A DNA stretch of 45,527 bases from Nonomuraea basaltis (lineage in GTDB: Bacteria; Actinomycetota; Actinomycetes; Streptosporangiales; Streptosporangiaceae): the NCBI RefSeq assembly GCF_005893125.1, contig NZ_VCJS01000099.1:1-45527 (forward strand). The letters are read 5' to 3'. The notes under the pieces were generated by a model. The model made no database searches. It saw nothing but the letters and a program-made list of their open reading frames with translations, and had not been told where the DNA came from. A program made the position numbers and the translations under genes. This document shows positions 39,621-45,527 of this stretch, one piece after another. Positions within the stretch are counted from its first letter, which is position 1; every line of letters starts with the position of its first letter.

Positions 39621-40477
39621 GGTTCGACAGCGCCCTGGGGCTGGAGTCGCGCAAGGGACCTTTGGCAACAACCGGAAAAGTCCTGATATATGGGCTCATG
39701 GTGGTGGTTTTCACCGGGCCCCTGGTCGGGCTGCTGATGAGTGCGTTCAGCAAGACCCTCGACCCGACGTCGTTCACCCTGTGGCCCGACGAGTTCACCC
39801 TGGAGAACTTCATCCAGGCCAAGGACAAGAACGTCTACCGCTACCTGCTCAACTCGTTCATCGTCGTGGGCTTCGGGCTGCTGCTGCAGATGCTGGTGAG
39901 CGTCTTCGCCGCGTACTCACTGGCCCGCAAGAAGTTCCGCGGCATGACGTTCGTCATGTTGATCATGCTCGCCACGATGATGCTCCCCGAGGAGATCATC
40001 GCGATTCCCCTCTCACTCGTGCTGGCCGACCTGCCAGGGCTGAACATCAACCTCATCGGCACGTACGCGGGAATGATCCTCCCCGTCGGCGCCTGGGGCT
40101 TCTCGATCCTGGTCATGACCGAGTTCATGAAGGAGGTGCCGGTCGAGCTGGAGGAGGCCGCGCGTATCGACGGCGCGGGCGAGCTGCGGATCTTCGCCAC
40201 GATCATCGTGCCCTTGTGCCGTCCCGCGCTCGGCGTGATCGGCGTCTTCGGGTTCACGATGATCTGGGACCAGTACCTGCTGCCGTTGATCGTCGCGCCC
40301 ACCTCAGAGATATGGACGCTGCCCATCGCGCTGCGCTCGCTCCGCTCCGACGAGGAGGTCGGAATCGGCGTGCTGCTGGCGGCCTCGCTGCTGGCGCTGC
40401 TGCCGTCGATCATCGCGTTCCTGGCCTTCCAGCGCCAGTTCATGCGTGGTCTGACAAGCGGCGCGGTCAAGGGTTAA
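39617..40477 (+). CDS. ABC sugar permease, MalG type (uronate cluster)
   Basis: 286 aa from ATG 39617 (ATGA overlap). First helix VLIYGLMVVVFTGPLVGLLMSAFS; coupling loop PVELEEAARIDGAGELRIFATIIVPLCRP; ending RQFMRGLTSGAVKG. The bases around 39661–39700 are locally AT-rich compared with the rest of the gene. An IclR-type operator begins 3 bp after the stop, so the regulator gene downstream probably has its own promoter. Confidence 0.93.
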   Translation: MRFDSALGLESRKGPLATTGKVLIYGLMVVVFTGPLVGLLMSAFSKTLDPTSFTLWPDEFTLENFIQAKDKNVYRYLLNSFIVVGFGLLLQMLVSVFAAYSLARKKFRGMTFVMLIMLATMMLPEEIIAIPLSLVLADLPGLNINLIGTYAGMILPVGAWGFSILVMTEFMKEVPVELEEAARIDGAGELRIFATIIVPLCRPALGVIGVFGFTMIWDQYLLPLIVAPTSEIWTLPIALRSLRSDEEVGIGVLLAASLLALLPSIIAFLAFQRQFMRGLTSGAVKG

Positions 40478-40479
40478 GT

Positions 40480-40495
40480 GTCCATGTATCTGGAC
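40480..40495. promoter_or_regulatory. IclR operator in front of the IclR gene
   Basis: GTCCA-TGTATC-TGGAC followed by GG; full match and the most symmetric member (arms GTCCA/TGGAC). It lies 49 bp before the IclR start, suggesting autoregulation. Next to it, CATCC-N8-GGATG (40498–40515) is a second inverted repeat that may belong to the same promoter. Confidence 0.6.
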
Positions 40496-40544
40496 GGCAT
40501 CCCATATCCTGGATGTCCTAAGCCTCTGAGGGATACGAGATGGG

Positions 40545-41312
40545 ATGAGTATGGAGCCCCAGCTAGTCAAGTCCGCCGAGCGGACGGTGCGCATCCTGGA
40601 AGTCCTGGCCGAGTCGCACGACACCCTGACGCTGTCGGAGCTCCAGCAGCGCACCGGGTTCCCGCGCAGCAGCCTGCACGCCCTCATGCGGACGCTGGTC
40701 GAGCTCAACTGGGTCGAGACGGACTCGGGCAGGTCCGCGTTCGGGATCGGGCCGCACGCGCTGCTCACCGGCACCGCGTACCTGGACAAGGATCCCGCGC
40801 TGCCGTTCGCGCAGGAGACGCTGGAGGACCTCCGCGACGAGATCGGGCAGACCGTGCACTTCGCCCGCCGGGACGGCGGGCACGTGCTCTACCTGGCGAC
40901 CAGGGAGTCGCGCGAGGCCGAGCACGTGATCCCCAGGGTGGGCCGGCGGCTGCCCGCCCACGTGACGGCGCTCGGCCAGGCGCTCCTCGCCCAGCTCACC
41001 GACGACGAGGTCGGGGCCCTGCTGCCCGACCCGCTGACGGGGATGACCGAGCACTCGATCATCGACCTGACCAAGCTGACCGGCGAGCTGGACCAGGTCC
41101 GCACCAGGGGCTGGGCCTACGAGCGCGAACAGGGCACGCCTGGCGTCGCCTGCGTGGCCGTGGCGGTCGACTACCGCATCCCGGCCACGGACGCGATCAG
41201 CTGCTCGATGCCGGCCGGTCTCGCCCCCGCCGGGGTCGAGCGGATCATCGAAGCGGTGATCAAACACACCCGCAAGCTGGCTGCCACTCTTCGCAGGGAG
41301 GGCATCCGCTAG
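40545..41312 (+). CDS. IclR family transcriptional regulator of the uronate cluster
   Basis: 255 aa; ATG 40545, with a second ATG two codons on. The winged helix covers ~8–70 (KSAERTVRILEVLAESHDTLTLSELQQRTGFPRSSLHALMRTLVEL), and the rest is the GAF-like effector domain (ETLEDLRDEIGQTVHFARRDGGHVLYLA, HVTALGQALLAQL, RTRGWAYEREQGTPGVACVAVAV). IclR proteins often control aromatic, sugar-acid or glyoxylate catabolism. Sites matching GTYCA-N6-TGRAC occur before this gene and all divergent promoters of the cluster, so it is the prime candidate regulator. It is followed by 12 nt and the kdgD start, so both are probably one transcript. Confidence 0.93.
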   Translation: MSMEPQLVKSAERTVRILEVLAESHDTLTLSELQQRTGFPRSSLHALMRTLVELNWVETDSGRSAFGIGPHALLTGTAYLDKDPALPFAQETLEDLRDEIGQTVHFARRDGGHVLYLATRESREAEHVIPRVGRRLPAHVTALGQALLAQLTDDEVGALLPDPLTGMTEHSIIDLTKLTGELDQVRTRGWAYEREQGTPGVACVAVAVDYRIPATDAISCSMPAGLAPAGVERIIEAVIKHTRKLAATLRREGIR

Positions 41313-41324
41313 AAAGGATTGTCG

Positions 41325-42230
41325 ATGCGGCTAGATGGTGTTCTCTTCTTTCCGGTGACCCCCTTCGGGGCCGATGGCGAGCTCGCGGAAGCGGTGCTCG
41401 CCCGGCACGTCGCCGACGGGGTCGCAGCCGGGGCGGGAGGAGTGTTCACCGCGTGCGGCACGGGTGAGTTCAACGCCCTCGATCTCGACGAATACACCAG
41501 GGCGGTGGCCACCTCCGTCGCCGCCGCCGCGGGGCGCGTACCCGTCTTCTCCGGGGCCGGCGGCACGCTGCCCGCGGCCAAGGCGATCGCCCGCGCGGCC
41601 GCCGCGCAGGGGGCAGACGGGCTGCTGCTGATGCCGCCCTACCTGGTCAGCGGCCCGATGCCCGGCCTCGTCCGGTACGTGCGCGAGGTGGCGGAGGCCG
41701 GTGGGCTGCCCGTCATCATCTACCAGCGGGGCACGGCGCGCTTCACGCCCGCGGCCGTGGCGGAGCTGGCCCAGGTGCCCAACGTGGTCGGCTTCAAGGA
41801 CGGGCTGGGGGACTTCGACCTGCTGCAGCGGATCATCCTGACCGTCCGGCGGTCGACCGGCAAGGAGTTCACGTTCTTCAACGGGCTGCCGACCGCCGAG
41901 CTCACCGTGTCGGCCTATCGGGGGATCGGGGTGAGCCTGTACTCGAGTGCGGTGTTCGCGTTCGCACCCGAGATCGCGCTGGCCTTCCACAAGGCCGTCA
42001 CGGGCGGGGACGAGGTGCTGGTGCAGCGGCTGCTCACCGATTTCTACCTGCCGCTGGTGGACTTGCGGGACCTCGTGCCCGGCTATGCCGTTTCACTGGT
42101 CAAGGCCGGGGTGCGGCTGCGGGGGCTGGACGTGGGGGGTGTGCGGGCGCCGCTGATGGATCCGGCGCCCGAGCACTTGGCGGCGCTGGAGCGGCTCATC
42201 GCCACCGGGCTGGACATCGCCGGGGCGTGA
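41325..42230 (+). CDS. kdgD: 5-dehydro-4-deoxyglucarate dehydratase
   Basis: 301 aa from ATG 41325, with SD AAAGGA 6 nt upstream; an in-frame TTG at 41319 sits on the SD. DHDPS/NAL superfamily TIM barrel: VLFFPVTPFGADGEL, GTGEF in place of the DapA GTTGE, catalytic Y133 (VIIYQRG) and Schiff-base K158 (NVVGFKDGLGD). The FFNGLPTAE segment is typical of KdgD. It dehydrates and decarboxylates 5-keto-4-deoxyglucarate to 2-oxoglutarate semialdehyde. The GTGEF and YQRG motifs separate it from DapA and NanA. It ends tail to tail with the semialdehyde dehydrogenase. Confidence 0.92.
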   Translation: MRLDGVLFFPVTPFGADGELAEAVLARHVADGVAAGAGGVFTACGTGEFNALDLDEYTRAVATSVAAAAGRVPVFSGAGGTLPAAKAIARAAAAQGADGLLLMPPYLVSGPMPGLVRYVREVAEAGGLPVIIYQRGTARFTPAAVAELAQVPNVVGFKDGLGDFDLLQRIILTVRRSTGKEFTFFNGLPTAELTVSAYRGIGVSLYSSAVFAFAPEIALAFHKAVTGGDEVLVQRLLTDFYLPLVDLRDLVPGYAVSLVKAGVRLRGLDVGGVRAPLMDPAPEHLAALERLIATGLDIAGA

Positions 42231-42256
42231 TCTGTACGGGTACGGAGGCGAGTGTG

Positions 42257-42303
42257 CGGAGGCGGCCGCCGCCATGGTCATTGGCCGGCGACCGCCGCCT
42301 CCG
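42257..42303. terminator. Bidirectional hairpin between kdgD and the semialdehyde dehydrogenase gene
   Basis: CGGAGGCGGC (42257–42266) pairs perfectly with GCCGCCTCCG (42294–42303), a 10-bp GC stem with a 27-nt loop that can pair further. It lies between two convergent genes, 27 bp after one stop and 6 bp after the other, and fits a shared terminator. Confidence 0.5.
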
Positions 42304-42308
42304 GATCA

Positions 42309-43790
42309 TCAGCCCCCGCTCACAAATGCGAACGCCCCATCGACCCTTCGCGGAATGGACAGCGGATTGTCGTCCTTGAGCTCGTCCGGCAGCAGCGCCT
42401 CCGGCCAGTCCTGGTACGCGGTCGGCGCCAGCCACCGATCGATGGCCGTGGCCCCGACGGAGGTGGACGTCGTGGTGGCGGCGGGCCAGGGGCCGCCGTG
42501 ATGCATCGCCCAGCACACGGCCACACCGGTCGGCCAGCCGTTCCAGATGAGCCGCCCGGCCTTCCTGCCGAGCACGTCGACGATCTCGCCGGCCTCGTCG
42601 GGGTCGGTTCCGTGAACGGTGGCGGTCAGCGAGCCGTCCAGCCGTTCGAGCACGGGCCGCAGCTCGGAAATTTCCCGATATGTCACCACGATCGAGGCAG
42701 GGCCGAAGCACTCCTCGCCGATGTGCGGGAGCTTCTCGGCGAACGTACCGAGATCCGTGGTGAACACCTTCGGCGTGACCGCCCAGCCGCCCTCGCCCGG
42801 CTTGCCCTCGGCCAGCAGCTGCAGCTCGCCGAGCCGCTCGACGCCGCCGAGATACCCGTCCCTGATCCGCTCGGCCAGCATCGGCCCGCCGCTGGTCCCC
42901 TCGACGGCCTCGGCCAGGGCCTTGCGCAGCTCGTCGCCCTCGGGCACGAACATGAGGCCGGGATTCGTACAGAACTGCCCGACCCCCAGCGTCAGCGACC
43001 CCGCGAACCCGCCAGCCACGCTCTCCACGGGCGCGGAGGGCAGCACGACCACGGGGTTGACGCTGCCCAGCTCGCCGAAGAACGGGATCGGCACCTCCCG
43101 CTCGTCGATCAGCTTCTGGATCGCCTTGCCCCCGGCCACGGACCCGGTGAACCCTGCCGCGACCACCCCGGGGTGCTTCACCAGGTCGATCCCCGCCTGC
43201 ATGCCCTGCACGAGACCCAGCAGGTCCGGGTACGGCAGCGCCTCCCGTACGATCTTCGCCACCCGCTCGGAGGTGTTCGGATGCCCGGGATGCGCCTTGA
43301 CGACCACCGGGCACCCCGCGGCCAGCGCGGAGGCGGTGTCACCGCCGGCCACGGAGAAAGCGAACGGGAAGTTGCTGGCCGCGAACACGGCGACCACGCC
43401 CTTCAGCGGGTGCTTCATCCGCCGCACATCGGGCCTGGGCGGCGTCAGCGACGGGTCGGCGTGATCGATGATGGCCTCCAGATAACCGCCATCCCTGATC
43501 ACCTGGGCGAAGAGCCTGAACTGCCCGGCCGTACGCGCCACCTCGCCGCGCAGGCGTACCTCGCCGAGCGCGGTCTCCTGGTCGGCGAGCTGCCACAGCT
43601 CGTCCACGTGCGCGGCGAGGGCGTCGGCGACCGCCTCCAGCGCGAGCGCCCGCTCGGCCGCGGGCGTCGCCCGCCAGGCCGAGCCGGCCGCCGCCGCGGC
43701 GGAAACGATCAAGTCGACCCCGGCGCTGTCGGTCTCTGGCAGGGCGGCGCCCACGGTTTCGCCGGTCCTGGGGTCGTGTCCGTAGATCAT
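42309..43790 (-). CDS. 2-oxoglutarate semialdehyde dehydrogenase (NADP type)
   Basis: 493 aa, SD GAAGGG before ATG 43790. Aldehyde dehydrogenase fold: FAASNFPFAFSVAGGDTASALAAGCPVVVKAHPGHP, FTGS, general base E240 (FFGELGSVNPV) and nucleophile C274 (GQFCTNPG). ELGSVNPV and the KAHPGHP motif are those of the ketoglutarate-semialdehyde group (KGSADH III / YcbD type). It makes 2-oxoglutarate, feeding the TCA cycle. It is divergent from glucarate dehydratase, and the 104-bp gap contains two IclR sites. Confidence 0.93.
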   Translation of the reverse strand: MIYGHDPRTGETVGAALPETDSAGVDLIVSAAAAAGSAWRATPAAERALALEAVADALAAHVDELWQLADQETALGEVRLRGEVARTAGQFRLFAQVIRDGGYLEAIIDHADPSLTPPRPDVRRMKHPLKGVVAVFAASNFPFAFSVAGGDTASALAAGCPVVVKAHPGHPNTSERVAKIVREALPYPDLLGLVQGMQAGIDLVKHPGVVAAGFTGSVAGGKAIQKLIDEREVPIPFFGELGSVNPVVVLPSAPVESVAGGFAGSLTLGVGQFCTNPGLMFVPEGDELRKALAEAVEGTSGGPMLAERIRDGYLGGVERLGELQLLAEGKPGEGGWAVTPKVFTTDLGTFAEKLPHIGEECFGPASIVVTYREISELRPVLERLDGSLTATVHGTDPDEAGEIVDVLGRKAGRLIWNGWPTGVAVCWAMHHGGPWPAATTTSTSVGATAIDRWLAPTAYQDWPEALLPDELKDDNPLSIPRRVDGAFAFVSGG

Positions 43791-43850
43791 CGAATGGCCC
43801 TTCGGAGTCTTGACACTTCTTCATCCCGATTCTTACAGTTTTGGCAACTT

Positions 43851-43866
43851 GTCCACAAATCTGGCT
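43851..43866. promoter_or_regulatory. Degenerate IclR operator, distal
   Basis: GTCCA-CAAATC-TGGCT matches 8 of 10 arm positions. Its centre is 19 bp from that of the strong site at 43870–43885, close to two helical turns, as for paired dimers. Confidence 0.4.
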
Positions 43867-43869
43867 ATT

Positions 43870-43885
43870 GTTCACATATATGGAC
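43870..43885. promoter_or_regulatory. IclR operator in front of glucarate dehydratase
   Basis: GTTCA-CATATA-TGGAC followed by GG; full match. It ends 9 bp before the gudD start and covers its SD region, and it also lies in the promoter gap of the divergent dehydrogenase. Confidence 0.6.
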
Positions 43886-43894
43886 GGCGGTCGT

Positions 43895-45151
43895 ATGACT
43901 ATCAGGGAGATCCGCGTAACACCTGTCGCCTTCCGGGATCCGCCCCTCCTGAACGCCGCCGGGGTCCACGAGCCGTGGGCCCTTCGTACCATTGTCGAGG
44001 TCGTCACGGACGAGGGCCTGACGGGGTTGGGCGAGACGTACGGCGATCTCGGGCACCTCGGCAAGGTGCGCGAGTGCGCGAAGTCCCTGATCGGGCTCGA
44101 CGTACATGACATGAACACGATGTACGCCCGGATCGGCGCGATCGTCGGCGGCGTGGTGAGCGACTTGCACGGTCTGACCGGCGCCGCCACCAAGGAGAAG
44201 AGCGTCGACCGGGTGTTCGCCGCCTTCGAGGTGGCCTGCCTGGACATTCGGGGCAAGGCGGCCGGAGTGCCGGTCGTCGACCTGCTCGGCGGCAAGGCCA
44301 GGGACGCGGTGCCGTACAGCGCATACCTCTTCTACAAGTGGGCCGGCCACCCGGGCGAGGAGCCGGACCGGTTCGGCGCGGCGCTGGACGAGGCGGGCAT
44401 CGTGGAGCAGGCCGCGCTTCTGATCAAGGAGTACGGCTTCCAGTCGATCAAGCTCAAGGGCGGCGTGTTCCCGCCCGACCAGGAGATCGCCGCGATCAAG
44501 GCGCTGCGCGAGGCGTTCCCCGGGATGCCGCTGCGCCTGGACCCGAACGCCGTCTGGAGCGTCGAGACCTCGATTCGCGTGGGTCGCGAACTGGAGGGCA
44601 CCCTCCAGTACCTGGAAGACCCGACGGCCGAAATTTCCGGCATGTCGGAGGTGGCTGCGGCGGTCCCCATGCCGCTCGCCACGAACATGTGCGTGGTCAC
44701 CCCCGAACACCTGCCGCCCGCCATCGCATCCCGCGCGATCGGCGTACTCCTCCTTGACCACCACTACTGGGGCGGCCTCGTACGCTCCTCGCACATCGCC
44801 ACCCTGTGCGACACGTTCGGCTTGTCGCTGTCCATGCACTCCAACTCCCACCTCGGCATCAGCCTGGCCGCGATGACCCATCTGGCCGCCGCCACCCCGA
44901 ACCTCACCTTCGCCTGCGACACTCACACCCCCTGGCAGGACGGCCAGGACGTGGTCGTGCCGGGCAGCCTGCGTTTCGTGGACGGCGCCGTCCCCGTGCC
45001 CGCCGGCCCCGGCCTGGGCGTCGAACTGGACCGCGACGCACTGGCCCGCATGAACGAGCAGTACGAGAAGTGCGGGATCGTCGCCCGCGACGACACGACG
45101 TACATGCAGCGGTTCGAGCCCGGCTTCACGGCGAGGAAGCCACGCTGGTGA
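43895..45151 (+). CDS. gudD: Glucarate dehydratase (enolase superfamily)
   Basis: 418 aa from ATG 43895 (MTIREIRVTPVAF); in-frame starts at 43841 and 43880 would read through the operators. Mandelate-racemase-type barrel with K186-x-K188 (IKLKGGVFPP), metal ligands D216-x-N218 (LRLDPNAVW), E241 (YLEDPTAEI), N264 (PLATNMCVV) and catalytic H315 in SLSMHSNSHLGISLAA, a GudD signature. It dehydrates D-glucarate (or L-idarate) to 5-keto-4-deoxyglucarate, the substrate of KdgD. The C-terminal ten codons (PGFTARKPRW) are the source of a tandem repeat downstream, and the stop overlaps a GTG of that repeat. Confidence 0.93.
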   Translation: MTIREIRVTPVAFRDPPLLNAAGVHEPWALRTIVEVVTDEGLTGLGETYGDLGHLGKVRECAKSLIGLDVHDMNTMYARIGAIVGGVVSDLHGLTGAATKEKSVDRVFAAFEVACLDIRGKAAGVPVVDLLGGKARDAVPYSAYLFYKWAGHPGEEPDRFGAALDEAGIVEQAALLIKEYGFQSIKLKGGVFPPDQEIAAIKALREAFPGMPLRLDPNAVWSVETSIRVGRELEGTLQYLEDPTAEISGMSEVAAAVPMPLATNMCVVTPEHLPPAIASRAIGVLLLDHHYWGGLVRSSHIATLCDTFGLSLSMHSNSHLGISLAAMTHLAAATPNLTFACDTHTPWQDGQDVVVPGSLRFVDGAVPVPAGPGLGVELDRDALARMNEQYEKCGIVARDDTTYMQRFEPGFTARKPRW

Positions 45152-45213
45152 ACACCGCCGACGTCCGCCCATGCACCCTGCCCGGATCCTCGGCCAGGAG
45201 GCCGCTCGCATGA
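45148..45213 (+). CDS. Mini-ORF 1 made by the junction duplication (21 aa)
   Basis: GTG 45148 overlaps the gudD stop (GTGA), and its TGA overlaps the next ATG (ATGA). The N-terminal half resembles the downstream gene and the C-terminal half resembles the end of GudD. It may be translated by coupling, but no function for the peptide can be inferred. Confidence 0.3.
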   Translation: MNTADVRPCTLPGSSARRPLA

Positions 45214-45338
45214 CCATCGCCCACGTCTCTCCTTGCCATCATGTCCGGCTCCTCCGCTGGGAGGCTCCGCGCATGAACGTCACCAACGTCTACCCGTGCA
45301 CCATGTCCGGGTCCTCCACCGGAAGGCCGCTCTCATGA
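45210..45338 (+). CDS. Mini-ORF 2 made by the junction duplication (42 aa)
   Basis: ATG 45210, preceded by AGGAGG. A one-base insertion in this copy (63 bp instead of 62) lets the frame run through the third repeat copy. Its TGA overlaps ATG 45335 of the main gene (ATGA). It contains an internal in-frame ATG at 45273. It could hand ribosomes on to the next gene. Confidence 0.3.
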   Translation: MTIAHVSPCHHVRLLRWEAPRMNVTNVYPCTMSGSSTGRPLS

Positions 45339-45527
45339 ACATCGCCTACGTCTACCCCTGGGACGTGGTCGGCGACCCCGCCGCGCCCGAGCGCCTGGCC
45401 GCGCTGGGCGTGGACGCGGTCGCGCTGGCGGCCAGCTACCACTCGACCCGTGCCGCCACCCCGTACCATCCGTCCCATCGCGTCCTCGACGTCCCCTATC
45501 CAGCCTTCTATCTCCCCATCCGCCCCT
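45335..45527 (+). CDS. Unrecognised protein, N-terminal part (runs off the window)
   Basis: Open from ATG 45335 to the right edge, 64 codons. It begins MNIAYVYPWDVVGDPAAPERLAAL and continues with GVDAVALAASYHSTRA, then an HP-x-HR segment. The pattern of a strand, WD/GDP and an LGVDAVAL-type repeat looks like the first beta/alpha units of a TIM barrel, such as a sugar-acid or glycoside enzyme. I do not recognise the family. SD GGAAGG lies upstream within the duplicated region. Position after gudD suggests a role in the same catabolism, perhaps the lactonase or oligouronide step that is missing here, but this is only a guess. Confidence 0.6.
   Translation, partial: MNIAYVYPWDVVGDPAAPERLAALGVDAVALAASYHSTRAATPYHPSHRVLDVPYPAFYLPIRP

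Larger units (their letters stand above)
45119..45361 (+). repeat. 62/63-bp tandem duplication of the gudD / next-gene junction
   Basis: Four start codons at 45148 (GTG), 45210, 45273 and 45335 are spaced 62, 63 and 62 bp. Each unit begins like the downstream gene (MN-x-A/T-x-V-x-P) and ends like the gudD C-terminus (PGFTARKPRW versus PGSSARRPLA and SGSSTGRPLS) with an SD-like AGGAGG, GGGAGG or GGAAGG. The unit therefore spans the last ~29 nt of gudD and the first ~33 nt of the next gene. Copies have diverged but keep starts, SDs and stop overlaps. Confidence 0.85.

Noticed and set aside
41325..42230. Dihydrodipicolinate synthase (dapA)
   Set aside because: It has GTGEF and YQRG motifs and lies among glucarate pathway genes, matching 5-dehydro-4-deoxyglucarate dehydratase.
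1..45527. tRNA, rRNA, transposase, integrase, phage or antiphage genes
   Set aside because: I looked in the intergenic gaps and in all convincing ORFs and found none; small RNAs cannot be excluded by eye.

Overview
The window is a stretch of very GC-rich actinobacterial chromosome. Pointers to the group are third-position G/C bias, frequent GTG/TTG starts, a ClgR-type regulator, an OsaABC-like osmotic-stress locus, and the ftsK–rimO–pgsA–cinA–clgR order that I know from mycelial actinomycetes. A Streptosporangiales-type organism (Nonomuraea-like) is my guess, not proven. No rRNA, tRNA, CRISPR array, transposase or phage gene was seen.

Layout. (1) 3–365: C-terminal end of an Lhr-type helicase. 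(2) 541–1332: a two-TM membrane protein of unknown function. (3) 1357–10055: a GntR/FCD regulator, then a tightly coupled operon of a family-5 binding protein, two permeases, two ATPases, a cytoplasmic gamma-glutamyltransferase-like enzyme and a TauE/SafE exporter. This suggests import and breakdown of gamma-glutamyl (possibly sulfur-containing) peptides. (4) 10093–19120: a leftward set (ROK regulator, VanX-like D-Ala-D-Ala dipeptidase, YbdK-type glutamate–cysteine ligase), divergent from a sugar ABC importer with a NagZ-type GH3 enzyme, and closed by a second, paralogous ROK regulator. Wall-fragment (muropeptide) scavenging is the most economical reading. (5) 19345–34340: housekeeping block of Rrf2 regulator, Nei-type glycosylase, clgR, cinA/pncC, pgsA, rimO, a RodZ-like protein, ftsK, and the signalling trio osaB, osaA and (divergent) osaC. 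A 50-bp tandem repeat sits between the RodZ-like gene and rimO. (6) 34330–45527: a LacI regulator with galM, then a hexuronate/aldarate catabolic cluster: uronate dehydrogenase, an ABC importer, an IclR regulator, 5-dehydro-4-deoxyglucarate dehydratase, 2-oxoglutarate semialdehyde dehydrogenase, glucarate dehydratase, and the start of an unrecognised gene.

How the parts work together. The last cluster encodes almost the whole oxidative route from D-glucuronate or D-galacturonate via glucarate to 2-oxoglutarate. Its promoters share a palindrome, GTYCA-N6-TGRAC, which I propose as the operator of the cluster's IclR protein. The two ROK genes share an upstream motif. The GntR gene and its operon share TGTATAC. 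Lhr and Nei are neighbours in actinobacteria I can recall, so the ~19 kb of catabolic modules between them here looks like an accessory insertion.

Most unusual observations: a 62/63-bp tandem duplication of the junction between glucarate dehydratase and the next gene (45119–45361), which makes a chain of chimeric mini-ORFs linked by GTGA/ATGA overlaps; the five-site IclR operator family; the shared ROK motif; and the 50-bp repeat array upstream of rimO.
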